Source: Thiopontia sp964344435 (GTDB lineage Bacteria; Pseudomonadota; Gammaproteobacteria; GCF-002020875). From it: a stretch of 6,237 bases of DNA. Shown here piece after piece: positions 6,155-6,237 of the stretch. Position 1 is the stretch's first letter. Every line of letters begins with the position of its first letter. The position numbers and the translations under genes were made by a program. The notes beneath the pieces are model-generated. The model saw only the letters and a list, made by a program, of their open reading frames with translations. It was not told the origin of the DNA and searched no databases. Location: assembly GCA_964344435.1 (NCBI GenBank), contig CAYFNH010000115.1, positions 1 to 6,237 on the forward strand. The letters run 5' to 3'.

Positions 6155-6232
6155 GTGAAAGCAAAGCACAAGAAAACTCTCCAATTCACTGGTGTCCCAA
6201 CGTTTAATCAAATAAATTCAATTGGTTACTAA
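6155..6232 (+). pseudogene. Possible truncated HicA-type toxin start (25 codons)
   Basis: A GTG-initiated frame reads VKAKHKKTLQFTGVPTFNQI and stops at TAA 6230-6232 after 25 codons. From memory, HicA-family toxins of one common group begin M-K/N-x-K-H-x-K-T-L, so the first nine or ten residues fit well; everything after does not resemble HicA. The promoter and palindromic operator just upstream also fit a toxin-antitoxin operon. No spaced ribosome site precedes the GTG; with the predicted transcription start near 6155 the message would be almost leaderless. The likely reading is a 5' remnant of a hicA gene broken by rearrangement or insertion at about 6181. Chance similarity over so few residues is quite possible. 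Confidence 0.3.
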
Positions 6233-6237
6233 TAACG

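Overview
The window looks like chromosomal DNA from a sulfur-oxidising, probably CO2-fixing gammaproteobacterium. The reasons are a QmoA-type (HdrA-like) flavoprotein, which serves the APS reductase branch of sulfur metabolism, and a CbbQ/CbbO-type pair, which in autotrophs reactivates RuBisCO. Genus cannot be fixed from this window, and RuBisCO and APS reductase genes are not present in it.

Layout. Positions 1-1243 (minus strand) hold qmoA, running off the left edge with only its last few codons likely missing. A 257-base AT-rich divergent intergenic region (1244-1500) carries two small inverted repeats. Positions 1501-2748 (plus) encode a 12-helix MFS transporter of the YcaD type. Positions 2749-3040 are a gene-free spacer filled mostly by a 185-base palindromic mobile element (2807-2991), MITE-like, with 18-bp terminal inverted repeats and an apparent TAAG target duplication. 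Only 45 bases after the second TAAG copy begins cbbQ (3041-3862, TTG start, strong Shine-Dalgarno), which overlaps cbbO (3862-5973) by one base. The last 264 bases (5974-6237) hold no intact gene. They contain weak hairpins, then a good sigma-70-like promoter whose -10 lies in a perfect 12-bp palindrome, then a short open frame whose first codons resemble the start of a HicA-type toxin and which stops after 25 codons.

How the parts work together. Qmo would pass electrons between APS reductase and the quinone pool, and CbbQO would keep RuBisCO active, so both ends of chemolithoautotrophy (energy and carbon) are represented. The two are not in one operon: they are divergent, with the transporter between them. 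The CbbQ/CbbO and NorQ/NorD families are close relatives, so a role in maturing nitric oxide reductase cannot be excluded without neighbours.

The least ordinary parts are non-coding: the MITE-like element directly in front of cbbQO, and the possible toxin-antitoxin remnant at the right edge. I did not find a convincing undescribed multi-gene system.
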